From Pisolithus tinctorius (taxonomy: Eukaryota; Basidiomycota; Agaricomycetes; Boletales; Pisolithaceae): DNA of 64,000 bases. The stretch lies in the NCBI GenBank assembly GCA_024663395.1, contig JANFAH010000014.1, forward strand, positions 744,001 through 808,000, read 5' to 3'. The notes below the pieces were generated by a model. The model was not told the origin of the DNA. It saw only the letters and a program-made list of their open reading frames with translations, and did not search any database. Of the stretch, positions 11,639 to 21,472 are shown piece after piece; within the stretch, counting starts at the first letter, position 1, and every line of letters starts with the position of its first letter. The translations under genes were made by a program, and so were the position numbers.

Positions 11639-11781
11639 GATTAAGGCGAAACGGCTGATGGAACAGTAAGGGAAATTATATATGTTATTGTTTATTTGTT
11701 GCCTTGTGTTCTCATACGTCCCACGTACTGTTACGTCACGTTCCGGGGTTTGGGCTTCAAGCTCGAAGACCCATCCCATCG
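11639..11781. promoter_or_regulatory. Short divergent promoter between BTB and transposase genes
   Basis: Only 143 bp separate the two divergent ATGs. It contains an AT-rich block (tatatgttattgtttatttg at 11678-11697) that could serve as a core promoter element. The arrangement implies shared control. No binding site can be named. Confidence 0.5.
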
Positions 11782-13718
11782 ATGGCGACATCGCTTCCCA
11801 GTTCCATCCCTCAGCTGCCCGCAAATACCACACCGTGGCCAGAAAACCTCATCGTGGCGGTCGATTCGCTCTCCGACATTTATCGGCGTGCTTTCCAAGT
11901 GTGGACCCAAGAGGACAACGATCTAATTCGCCTCGAGTGTCATCTCGGCTTTCTGGAAGGAAACGCGATACATCTCCTTACAGCGATTGAAGAAGACCGT
12001 GTGGGCGCTGACCTGTCCGAGTGGCTCTCGGACGCCACTGAGCTAGTTGGGAAGCTGTATGCAGCGATTGCACGCTATCGAGACAGCATGAGGACTTGGT
12101 GAGCAAACTTAAAAAAATGGTTCTCAACGCTATCAGCCTAACATACACATTCTTCATGCTTAGTGTTGATGAGAACGTAGAAATACCAAAGCCGGTAGCA
12201 GAAGTTCACACCGGTTTACGAGGACGGCCGAGGAAGGTCATCGACATCGACATTCTCAAGGAGGTCGTTTCAAACTCAAGACACATTCGTTCCACTGAAC
12301 TCGCGCGCCTTCTCGGAATCCATCGAAATACTCTGCACCTTTACATGAGGTGCCACGGCATTGAGCGTACGTACACTGAGATTAGCGATGCGGACCTCGA
12401 CAATCTCGTCAAGGAATTTAAGAAGAGACGGCCGGAATCTGGACTTCGTTATATCATTGGGTTCATGCGGGCACAGGGGGTTCGCGTTCAGTATCGCCGT
12501 GTAATCCAGTCGCTTTCTAGGGTGGATCGCCTCGGTCAAGCTTTACGAGACCGCCGTACGAAGACCAGGCGCAAGTATCATGTCAAGCGGCCCAATGCGT
12601 TATGGCACATGGACGGTCACCACAAATTGATTCGGTGGGGGATCGTTATCCATGGATTCATCGATGGGTTTTGCCACACGGTACGTTTATCAGTCGTCTA
12701 ACTCGCAACATTCGTTGATTCATTCTTAGGTTACTGCGATACGTGCTAGCGATAATAATCGGTCGGCGACCGTCCTTCACGTATTTAAACAAGCGATTGA
12801 AGAATATAGTATGCCTTCCCGTGTATGTGGAGACCGCGGTGGTGAGAACCTTGACGTCGCAACCTACGTCATTATGAAGAATGGCCACCACCGAGGCTCG
12901 TTTATCTGGGGAACGTAAGTATATTTTACATTATTTTTGTATTCGTTGTTGCTAATCACACATGAATCTAGATCAACTCGAAATTGTCGTATTGAGCGTT
13001 TGTGGGTCGAAGTCGGATCTCAGTTCGCCAGACGCTGGCGCGCATTCTTCACTCGGCTTGAACGTATTCACTTGCTTGATGTCGACAACGCGTCGCATAT
13101 CTGGTTACTCCATATACTTTTCCTCGACGATATCAATCACGATTGTCAGGTGTTTCGAGAGGAGTGGAATTGCCACCCGATAGGTGGCCCAAGTGCTAAC
13201 AACAAGAGTCCCAAGGTAAGATTTCAGTTTCGTTAGTTTACTACTCTACTCATTCCGTGATATACATATACAAGGATATGCGCCTGTTAGGTCAAATCAA
13301 GTTCGGCGTATACCAAGATCGTGAAGATCGTGAAGAGCTTGAGGGACTTGGCCTCGCTGACGATGAAGTAACGGATATGGCCGATGTGATCGCACGTCAA
13401 CAGCAAGTACATATTAACCATGAAGCCGTGCACGTACCCTCGCTTCGAAATCCGTTTAGGAGTGATGAAGACGAGCTAATCTTTTTCAGTGGTCTTCGTG
13501 AGGTAATTGCTCAGGACATCACACCAGAGAATTTCGGGTTGACGCCAGCGGAGTGGGGCTCGGACGGATATCCGACAATTGAAACTATTCGCATTGGTCG
13601 ACGTGCGGCCAAAGACATAGACATTTCGTTAGCGGACTCAATTTGGTATTCCCGGGCACGTCTATGGTGCCAGGCTCTATCCACGTTGTCATATTACTTA
13701 CTAAGTCTTAAACTTTGA
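11782..13718 (+). CDS. DDE integrase-type transposase (HTH plus rve core)
   Basis: Likely catalyses cut-and-paste movement of the element. Exons 11782-12098, 12164-12680, 12730-12914, 12972-13215 and 13275-13718 total 1,707 nt (568 residues). Residues about 105-260 hold a helix-turn-helix (ELARLLGIHRNTLHLYMRCH) and an IS3 OrfB-like second helical region (GLRYIIGFMRAQGVRVQYRRV). The catalytic core follows: first Asp in WHMDGHH (about 12610), second Asp in CGDRGGEN (about 12835), Glu in NCRIERLW (about 12990). The spacing is about 56 residues, then 34, as in retroviral-type integrases. This core is widespread in Agaricomycete proteins labelled only 'integrase core'. The C-terminal 150 residues are acidic and unrecognised. 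Start 11782 (MATSLPSS) is the first ATG giving a continuous frame. A different last splice (acceptor near 13723) would give another C-terminus. Confidence 0.85.
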
Positions 13719-13799
13719 TCTAGTATGCTGGCACCAATTATAAATTGCACGGTGCTCTGTTCGTCTGTCTTTACGCCCCGTTTGTTCTTGCCCGTATCG

Positions 13800-15249
13800 A
13801 TGCCAGCCAGGGAGGGCCTCTGCCGGGGCGGTGATGGTACTTGCGACTGTGAAGTGTTCTTCCCCCAAAAAGACAACGCCGCCCACTGCTTGGAATGTCT
13901 GCATGGGATAAGCAAGCATCGCAACGCTGATGGTACCTCGGTTGCCATCCAACCTCACCCTGCCGTATCCGGCTCGTCAAATGTGGCGAGAATATTCGAA
14001 GGCCTTGCTAACAAACGTCCCACCGGCTTGTCTCAGGTTGCTCAATTGGATCCCCGTCGCGAGGCGCTAGCAACGAAAACTTCAAAGCTAGTCCAGAAGG
14101 CAACTTCTACTACCGAGCGCAAGGCAAGTATTTCCAGTGGTACGTCTGGATCGTTCAGATTAAGTATTCTATTCTAGGTGTCATCTCAGAGGCACACAAG
14201 TAGTCAGAAATTTCATGTCGGTTCCGTCACCATCGTAACTTGTGGATTGGATGTAAGTCTGTTTCTTCATTCCAATGTGCAGATTCTTACATCGCAAATC
14301 GAAATCAAGGCTAATGGTCGGTTGCTGAAAGACCCCTTACCCCTACCGCTTGCAGATAGGAAGATATTCATCCAGCAGCTCGAAGATCATGGATGTTACC
14401 TGCAACAAACGATCGAAATTGACACATCGTGGTCCCATGACGACGTCACCACCCATCTTCATTCTTGGTTCCCCAAAGTCTTCGAACATTTCGATGCGCG
14501 TCGTGAGCAGGCTAATACCGCTTCCCAGACTCAACCTGACTGGCAACTTCTCGTTCCGAATAATGGGAAACTCGAGCTCTCCACAGCGGTCCACCCAAAC
14601 GGTATTGTTCTTGCTCGTTTCAAGGGACGTCAGAAGGCAAGTATAGCCGATAGTAACTTGTGGTTTGGTACGTCACTACGGCGCGATAGTTGCGATCACT
14701 CATATTTTTTGAACAGTTACCCGAAACCCGGTTCCACTTGCTGTTTTCAACAAGTGGAAAGTTGAGTCGGACATTGTGGGAACGGACATCGAGGCGATGA
14801 GTGACGAGGGGAGTGAAGTGATTGAACTCTCGAGCTCTGTCGCTGAGCTCAACATCAACGCCGTGGCTGAGACAGGTAACGATTTCCAGTGCTATCATCT
14901 TTACTAACAGAATTAATGGGTTTTCTTCGAGTAGGCAAGAGGTCTCGCCCGATCACCGTCTTATCCTCCCCCGAGGCGACAGATCGGCGGTCCTTCCGCA
15001 AGAAACGCAAGGATCGTAAGTCATGTGTTCCCAGCTCTATGACGACATGCTAACTGAGCAATATCTACAGTTAACGCAAACGCACTGCCCACCTGGCCTT
15101 GTCAACCTGCGGGGCCCATTTCTGGGCCGGTGATGGTGAAAGAGCTCCTGTCTGACAGCGATGACAACACCCCGCCCAACCCATGGTCCGCTCAATTCGA
15201 TCAAACGACATTGCTGAAGGATGATGATGTCTCCGATATTGATCTGTGA
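13800..15249 (+). CDS. Cys-rich accessory protein of the transposon
   Basis: About 410 residues in exons 13800-14123, 14178-14667, 14717-14875, 14935-15015 and 15071-15249 (1,233 nt, 411 codons). The first intron (14124-14177) works only with a GC donor (AAG|gcaagt). The N-terminus carries a small Cys/His cluster, C-x7-C-x-C-x12-H-C-x2-C with a further His (CRGGDGTCDC ... HCLECLHGISKH), probably a zinc-binding knuckle. A globular middle follows (about 14178-14650). The C-terminal part is rich in Asp/Glu/Ser, with VIELSSS resembling a SUMO-interacting motif, then a basic patch (FRKKRKDR) and an acidic end (KDDDVSDIDL). It lies 80 bp downstream of the transposase on the same strand. I do not recognise the family. 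A DNA-binding or regulatory partner of the transposase is an inference from position. Confidence 0.75.
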
Positions 15250-15425
15250 ACTTGCCAACCATTCCCTCTCCCCTCCCCGCTCACTATATGTCTGTCCCTA
15301 ACAGTAGACTGATGTTCGTAATGCTTCATTCAATGTGATTTGTGATTTCCAGCGATAATGTCTGCCCAAACGTGTCAAACGACTAACATTGATATGAGAT
15401 CACCTTGTCATCGAAGACGAAGACA

Positions 15426-15888
15426 TTCGTGTTCGCCACCACTTGGTAAATTTACTAGCCAATACAATCATTGTTGTTTCTATATACCTCATGCAAAATT
15501 CAATCATTAATGCGCAGGGATTGATTGTTATGTTATGTAGGCATATACGAATATACACATAGTATGGTTATATTATATATATATATATAAAGCGACATGC
15601 GGTCGAGTGGTGTGGTTGCGGAGGGTAACGACGCGGCTGAGAGGGCGCGGTGGTGTGGTTGCGGAAGGTAACGACGCGGCTGAAAGGGCGCGGTAGTGCG
15701 GTTGCGCGACCGCGAAAAGTAATGACGCGGTCGAATGAGCGCGGTGGCGTGGTTGCGGAAGGTAACGACGCGGTTGAGAGGGCGCGGTAGTGCGGTTGTG
15801 CGACCGCGACAAGTAACGACGCGGCCGAATGGGCGCGGTGGTGTGGCGGTGCGGCCGCGAAAAATAAATGTGCAGATTTTACGCCATA
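15426..15888 (-). repeat. Right terminal inverted repeat (463 bp)
   Basis: Inverted copy of 7842-8306, two bases shorter because of one missing TA step. It ends in CGCCATA next to the duplicated GATGCT. Long frames running through both repeats are a by-product of the stop-poor GC-rich units, not genes. Confidence 0.93.
15609..15839 (-). repeat. Five tandem subterminal units in right TIR
   Basis: Mirror image of the left array with the same order of 51- and 43-bp units. The only base difference found is at 15671. Confidence 0.85.
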
Positions 15889-15894
15889 GATGCT
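15889..15894. repeat. Target-site duplication, right copy (GATGCT)
   Basis: GATGCT directly follows the right end CGCCATA, and the GST-like frame resumes at once with AGA GAA CGA. One extra base (A) precedes both copies, so the boundary could be argued by one base, but 6 bp keeps the inverted repeats symmetrical. Confidence 0.92.
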
Positions 15895-16601
15895 AGAGAA
15901 CGAGCGCTGATAGATCAATGGATCCAATTTTCCGAGTACGAGATCTCGGCGTACAACATGGAAATTCGAGCACTCCATACCGGACGGCTTGGGCCACACA
16001 GCAAAGAAGTGCGTATGCAGCGGTGCCGTGGAAGCTCAAAGCTGACAGTATTACACCAAACACTAGATGTTTGAAGGCTTGATTAACAGACAGGTACGCT
16101 TCCTTAGGTACCTAGAGACATACCTCGCATCGCGATCCTCTGGCTTCTTGGTCGGAGACGATGTAACCCTCGCCGACATCGCGCTCGCGGCATCAACCCA
16201 GCAGACTGGAAGAGTGACCTGTGGAGCTACCGAGAGAGCACTGTATCCCAATATCTTCGCACATTATGACAAAGTAGTGTCTATTCCAAGACTGAAGGAA
16301 ATCTTTGGGGAGCCCAAATTCGTGCAGGAAGTGTTGGCGTATCAGGAGTGTCAATAGACCAGGCTAAATGTATCAAAGTAGTCTAGACGTGTCGGGCGCA
16401 CCTCGCGTACTGCAACGAAAATCACCTCGTCGAGCTTTGGAGTATGCGGTGACTGTCGACGGCGCTGGTCAGGTCTTTTTTTTCGACAACCACAAATTAT
16501 ATAGATGCCCCGATTCAACGCGGGGTTTGTACCATAGCCGTGCGTGTACGGTGACTTTCTCTCCAACTGGGCTGGCTTAGCTCTACTCATACTCTAACAA
16601 A

Positions 16602-18221
16602 GTGACAATTTGGCCAACTGTTTTAAGACCGCGAGCATTTTCGACTGGGCCCTCCCACGTCACTAGAATCAACGCCAGCCGGTTGTTTGCGAGGTCTGGA
16701 CGCTTCAGTATCACGACTCTGATCTGCTCTGGTTCACGATCGTTGTCTCTGAATCCTTACCGGAAATCAGACATGTCAGCGTCCATTCTATCGCAGCACC
16801 TGCGGGAGCAGAAAACACAGTTTCTCAGAGTCGATGGTCATGGTTGGACGATAGTGATGGGCAACGAGGCAGGGGGTAGGCTGGCGTCTTCTCATGACTT
16901 GAGACCGCGACTGAAGTCTTCATCGATCATCCCTGGTCGTATAGATCTAGACAGCATTGCAAGTTCCATAGGCTACGCCTGGTACCGATCTCATGCCGAG
17001 ACTCAAAATATTGAAGGAAAGACGGTGGCACTGATGCCTATGCCTCGCTCGGACTTTCCCCTCCGAGCAGAGAATGTCTATGCACTAGCAATGGCTGGTG
17101 TACATGATCCACTTGACGAGCTTCTTTGTCCGGAGGATCTACCGCCTGATCATAAATGCACAGACTATGCACTGGTCGATCATAATAGTGTTCCCAACCC
17201 GTCATCTGATAAACGAGTGGTAGCCGTCATTGACCATCACGACGATGATGGAAAATACCACGATACAGCTTCTCCCAGAATAATCGAACCAGCTGGGAGC
17301 TGCACTTCTCTCGTTACCAGATTACTCATGTCTGGCTCTGGTCACACCTCATTACCCCCAGACCTTGCAGGCCTACTCCTGAGCGCTATCGCCATCGATA
17401 CACAAGCACTGCGGAAGGGCGGGAAAGCGCTTGAAACAGACCGCGTAGCTGCTGCCTGGCTACTGGGTTTCGTGAACCCAACGGAACGATCATTCGTTGC
17501 CGGGGTGACTTGCACGACTAAAGTGTTAACAGACACAGACCCATCTATCCCTGGGGATGGTAGACGCCACGCTTGGTTGCGCACCCTCGCGGACACTCTA
17601 GCCTCGAAGAAATTTGCGATTTCTCACTTGAGCACAAGGGATCTCCTTCGGCGAGACTATAAGCAATATACCTTGGAGCTGTCCCCATTTTTAACGCAGG
17701 AAGGTGGTGGTGTTGCACAGGTGGGGCTGGCCACGGTTCCCTTATCATCGTCAGCTTTCTTCAAATCGGGGTCTGCAGCGGTGCTGACTGCCACGACTTC
17801 GTGGATGGAAGAACGTGGACTGACGATCCTCGGAGTCCTCACAACATACCGCAGCAAAAAAGACAAGGGTAGACGAGAACAACTGTGGATTGTTAGGGAC
17901 TCGAAGGGAACGCCACAGCAACAGAAATTGGCTCGTACTCTGTTTGATGGCCTGGAGGCAGAGGCGAGCCTCGCGTTGAAGCCCCGCACGTTTTCTCGGT
18001 ACGGTTTTGGTGGAACAGGAGATGCCGCAGGAAATGACGAAGGCAGGGATGAGGACGATGATTCCTTCTCTCACGGTGGCTCCACTGACGAACGGTCAGC
18101 CAGCACTGTAAACGATTCGCCTTTTGGCCAGGCGTTCATTGCACGGGTTTATAAGCAGAAGAACACCCATGCCACTCGTAAACAGGTTGCACCGCTATTG
18201 AAACGCATCCTGGGGGGATGA
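16602..18221 (+). CDS. PPX1: Exopolyphosphatase, DHH/DHHA2 family
   Basis: Hydrolyses terminal phosphate from inorganic polyphosphate. The two exons (16602-16875 and 16945-18221) give 516 residues. The intron 16876-16944 is 69 nt and lacks a stop, so it reads through in frame; removing it restores GNEAGDLDSIASS, the DHH metal motif. Further signature blocks are LVDHN, the eponymous IDHHDDDG and PAGSCTS. A DHHA2 domain follows in the C-terminal third (TTSWMEERGLTILGVLTTY, then REQLWIVRD). The first 57 codons are Arg/Ser-rich with almost no acidic residues, like a mitochondrial presequence, and a second in-frame ATG at 16773 (MSASILSQ) sits where cytosolic homologues begin. Two start sites would allow dual targeting; that is inference. 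An acidic Gly-rich loop near 18010-18100 is probably disordered. Confidence 0.9.
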   Translation: MTIWPTVLRPRAFSTGPSHVTRINASRLFARSGRFSITTLICSGSRSLSLNPYRKSDMSASILSQHLREQKTQFLRVDGHGWTIVMGNEAGGRLASSHDLRPRLKSSSIIPGRIDLDSIASSIGYAWYRSHAETQNIEGKTVALMPMPRSDFPLRAENVYALAMAGVHDPLDELLCPEDLPPDHKCTDYALVDHNSVPNPSSDKRVVAVIDHHDDDGKYHDTASPRIIEPAGSCTSLVTRLLMSGSGHTSLPPDLAGLLLSAIAIDTQALRKGGKALETDRVAAAWLLGFVNPTERSFVAGVTCTTKVLTDTDPSIPGDGRRHAWLRTLADTLASKKFAISHLSTRDLLRRDYKQYTLELSPFLTQEGGGVAQVGLATVPLSSSAFFKSGSAAVLTATTSWMEERGLTILGVLTTYRSKKDKGRREQLWIVRDSKGTPQQQKLARTLFDGLEAEASLALKPRTFSRYGFGGTGDAAGNDEGRDEDDDSFSHGGSTDERSASTVNDSPFGQAFIARVYKQKNTHATRKQVAPLLKRILGG

Positions 18222-18357
18222 ACGCTTAGGTTCTTCTCAATCAAATGTAGTGTTGATCAGGGCTCCTACGAATACAAGTGATACCATTACGTAATTGCAG
18301 CTGCGGGGCTTCGTGGAATGATTGGACTCAGGGCTCACAGAAGTACTCCAGTACACC

Positions 18358-18706
18358 ATGGTTAATCCACCATCACGGCAGCACATTCTTCATCTTTATG
18401 GTTCCACTCTACGTGCAGCCAAGTCGTTTAGTTCCTACAATTTTCGCAACTATTTTGTGCAGAGAACTCGAGAAAACTTTCGGAATATGCAGGTAAGAGC
18501 TCTAGTCAACACGATCAGGAAAACGCCATATAATCGACGACGCTTTGAAGGCTGAACAGGATCCTGGAAAGCTTTCTCATGCGTACAACGAAGCTGTCAA
18601 GGAATTGGCAGTCTTGAGGCGGAGTGCTATGGTCAATCAATTATATGGAGGATGGCGTCTCGCTGTGGAGGAGCAAAGTGAAGTCAGGGAGAGAGGTGAA
18701 AACTGA
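18358..18706 (+). CDS. ISD11: ISD11/LYRM4-like iron-sulfur assembly protein
   Basis: Small mitochondrial matrix protein that stabilises the cysteine desulfurase NFS1 for Fe-S cluster assembly. Two exons (18358-18492, 18551-18706) encode 96 residues. The start is MVNPPSRQHILHLY, and conserved blocks are FSSYNFRNYFVQRTRENFRN and LAVLRRSAMVNQLYG. The motif that names the family, LYR, reads LYG here (HLYGSTLRAAK), an unusual substitution. It lies 136 bp downstream of PPX1 on the same strand. Confidence 0.85.
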
Positions 18707-21472
18707 CCGACACACTTGGAATTTCTGATATTGGAAAGTGTATGTACCTGGTGGTCCTCCGAGTGTGAGCGCCTTACTCTGCTCCAGCCTGCAGCTCACG
18801 TTGTATGGAAAAGCCCCGGAGACATCTTACTCCGGTCGCCAATGTGGATGATGCAGGATTTTCGAGAAACTCAGAGCCCAGAAGCTCATAGTCACTCCGC
18901 TCAACAGTCAACACTTGCCTCGTTTTATGTTGCGTGGGACTTCATTCGCGATCTACTCTGCGAAGTGATGGTTTCAATCGCGAATATCAATTTTGCACAT
19001 TGTTCTCCAGCACAAAAGCCAACCCCATGCTGACATGTAGCGAGCGGGATATTCATGTAAGTGCTGTCCATCGTCGCCAGCCACATATCCGGACAGGGGT
19101 CTAAGGAGGTTCGAAATGAAGTGGTCGTGCCCACCTATTGACACGTTTCATGGTAAACGTGAATCATCTCCATCTCCTAGATTCACTGGTGCCTGTATAG
19201 ATCTCTACTTTCCGGATATTCCCGTGCCCTCATTGTCCCCGGTACAGTCACACGTAGATCCGCGGAAATCGGATTTTTTCTGGTCAGGTCAAGACGTGGT
19301 TCTGCTGTAACTCCATGTCGCCCTAATCGTGGATACCTTGGAATTGCGGGCTTCCAGGTTGCCTCTACAACAGGGGCATCAGATGAATATGCGGAGTCAA
19401 ATACCGATAGGTGAATGACCAAAGCCACTCCGATCCCCTGCCCCTTGTCAAGCAGTCTTCTCTATGCCATTCCCATCGATACGTTCCCTCTGGCTACATG
19501 ACTTTGAAGCTAACGCCCTGCGTCACCCATGTCACCAGTGTCCCGTATTGCAAAGCGGACAACCCCAATTCAGCAAAATTGAACAAATTATTTTGTAGCA
19601 GTTTCGCATTCTTCTTGCCGACCATCTTGTCGCGGCCTATGGCCTTCTCTCAGGATTTTCCCTGTCAGTTCAATGGGTGAGACGATGCCCTATATGGAAC
19701 GAAGCTAGATGTTCCGAGAGAGACCGAAACGTCCTCCTGAAGCGCCTAGAACCAACGATTGCCATGCAGAATTCTTTGCTTGCAGTCCAGTCATCGTCGG
19801 AGGTTCATTCCGACTCATCCGAATCTCACTGCGGCGGTGAGATACTTCTGAAGGAACTCAACACCCACAAACGTATTCGGGGATGCCTCGATGTGACTGA
19901 AGACCAGTTCCACGCATGATGAACGGTTCATATACCTTCACACGATGAGTACGCGTGCCGGACAGTTCGCTTTTGACCATACCGATCCGGAGGAGTACCC
20001 CCTTGGGCACAACCTTCCGCAGCACATTCACCTCGAAACGTAACGATGGATAGTTCAACTCGCACGCGATCCACTTATAGGCGTTCCATATTCTTCACTA
20101 ACTCTTGAGGGAATGAGGGTGCGCGTTGAGAGGGCTGCCAAACTCCAACCAAAACTGGCCCTAGCGGTTATCGGGCGTCCTGTGGCAGTCACCAAATTAT
20201 TATCCTTGCGTACTTGCCATATCTGGTTGCCAACCCTTCGTCTCGGCAAACGCCCGGCAGGTGACAGCTGATTTCGGCGTGACCCTGCACCGCAGTAGAA
20301 ACGTGCTTCCCTACACAACAAAAAACAAGGTTCCAGTTATTTTTCAAAACATGGCACTCATTCAACCCCAGAGACGACCGTATGGCCGAAGGTATGGTGC
20401 GGCAGAAGATCCCCAGTGGGAATTAAAACCTATCTAGAATGGAAACGTCAACTTATGGGTGAACCGTGCCAGTTTGACATCGCCGCCACTCGGCAAGATT
20501 GCGATGATTAGTGGCACCGACGTGTAATATGCCGATCCGGAAGAAATTTGCGTACTCCCAACCTCAGTTTAAACATCACTTGTCGCGCAGATTCAATCAC
20601 CTCCGCCACCTGCGGTGAGCTTCGACACTCCGGATCACAAGCTATCCTCGAGTGTGCTTGGTGCTTGGTGTTCAAGTTATGCGTCAGCGTCAAGAATAGC
20701 TTCAAGGTGTACGGCAGCTTCAATTTTACGACTGTCATTCTACTACTAGTGTTGTCACCTTGACATCCGTAGACCCCCCCGAAGTGTCACACAAATGTCC
20801 GACCGATATGTTTCTTTTTGTTTCCATCCGCCCTGTGAGTGGTGCTCATATCACATGAATAGTTTTCATTTTATACATAGTGCTCACAGAATTGAGGATG
20901 TTAAGTATTTAACCGAAGGTCGATGGGCAATGAAACGAAAGGATTCCTTCAATGCTCACACCGCCTGCACATTACTGTTTGCAAGGGACACTACGAATGA
21001 GGAAGGTTCAAGGGGAGGATGAATGGTGCCAACTTCCATACTGGTTTTTGTTGTTGTGATGCCCACTATTTGCCAAGCTTGTCTTCACAGTCGGAAAACT
21101 GAACGGACATGAAAGTAGTGGGAGCCGCAGGGGCCGCTTTATCTGCCCACGCCAATAAATACTCGCCCTTCCCCCATAATAGCGACCATAGGTTGCGACA
21201 GCCTTGCGTTCCTCTGGCAGTTTGGTCATTCCGTCAGCTGTCTACGCGATACTAGGCGCTTATCGTGATCCTCTCAGTCCCGGAGATACTAGCGAAACTT
21301 CTGCACTTGATTCGGTTGTGTATACGCGTTACGCGGTGTGGTCCATCTTACCGGCATTGCAGTTTTTTTCTTTCTTTCTCGTGTGTTCCAGTCTTCAGGC
21401 TTCAACCTAGTCCGCGAGTTCCCCTCACAACGGATGCGCGCGGTTCGATTCTACAGCCAGTAACCCTCGAGG
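18707..21472. other. 2.8-kb region without a supported gene
   Basis: Short open stretches exist on both strands (for example 18925-19134 minus, 19677-19919 plus, 20055-20321 minus), but none extends through plausible splice sites into a recognisable domain. Composition resembles decayed coding DNA in places (19600-20300). The last 200 bp before 21473 are pyrimidine-rich and probably form the next gene's promoter and leader. Confidence 0.35.

Larger units (their letters stand above)
7842..15888. mobile_element. 8,047-bp DNA transposon with long TIRs, DDE transposase and host-gene cargo (IS3EU-like)
   Basis: Terminal inverted repeats of 465 bp (7842-8306) and 463 bp (15426-15888) bound the element, starting TATGGCG and ending CGCCATA, with the direct repeat GATGCT just outside both ends. 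Inside are, left to right, a truncated CWC22-like gene (minus), a BTB gene (minus), a DDE integrase-type transposase (plus) and a Cys-rich protein (plus). From memory, 6-bp target duplications and TAY...RTA ends are reported for the IS3EU superfamily, and the transposase has the IS3 OrfB order of a helix-turn-helix region followed by an rve core. Ginger (4-bp duplications) and KDZ elements (8-bp) fit less well. The near-identity of the repeats and the open frames suggest a young, possibly autonomous copy. The superfamily call is inference; the boundaries are read directly. Confidence 0.9.
7461..16357 (+). pseudogene. GST-like gene (eEF1B-gamma N-terminal type) split by a transposon
   Basis: Glutathione S-transferase fold protein resembling the N-terminal GST part of elongation factor 1B-gamma, without that factor's C-terminal domain. 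Exons are 7461-7514 (MQMIGKLWGY), 7565-7736 (thioredoxin-like half: [14 protein letters not shown]), 7798-7841 then 15895-16008 (helical half: RERALIDQW), and 16067-16357 (FLVGDDVTLADIALA, YPNIFAHYDKVV, ending AYQECQ). Intron 7737-7797 has a GC donor (gcaagt). Exon 3 is interrupted after codons Asp-Ala (GATGCT) by the 8-kb element; the same GATGCT repeats at 15889-15894. Leaving out the element and one GATGCT gives 675 nt, 225 codons with no other defect, so the insertion looks recent and the gene otherwise intact. As it stands the protein cannot be made from a normal transcript. Confidence 0.88.

Noticed and set aside
13682..13840. Fusion of the transposase and the Cys-rich protein into one gene through a splice near 13688-13723
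   Set aside because: The implied intron would be about 39 nt with an unusual gttgtc donor, and the joined frame soon stops; two separate genes fit better.
14253..14282. A 30-nt intron in the Cys-rich gene
   Set aside because: Too short for fungal splicing; it has no stop and is read through in frame.
14633..14716. A second GC-AG intron in the Cys-rich gene starting at AAG|gcaagt near 14633
   Set aside because: A standard donor at 14668 (gtacgt) with the acceptor at 14716 gives the frame that continues to the end; the GC donor is not needed there.
7842..15888. Assignment to Ginger or to KDZ transposons
   Set aside because: As recalled, Ginger makes 4-bp and KDZ 8-bp target duplications, and KDZ transposases have a different architecture; the 6-bp duplication and the OrfB-like helical region point to IS3EU.
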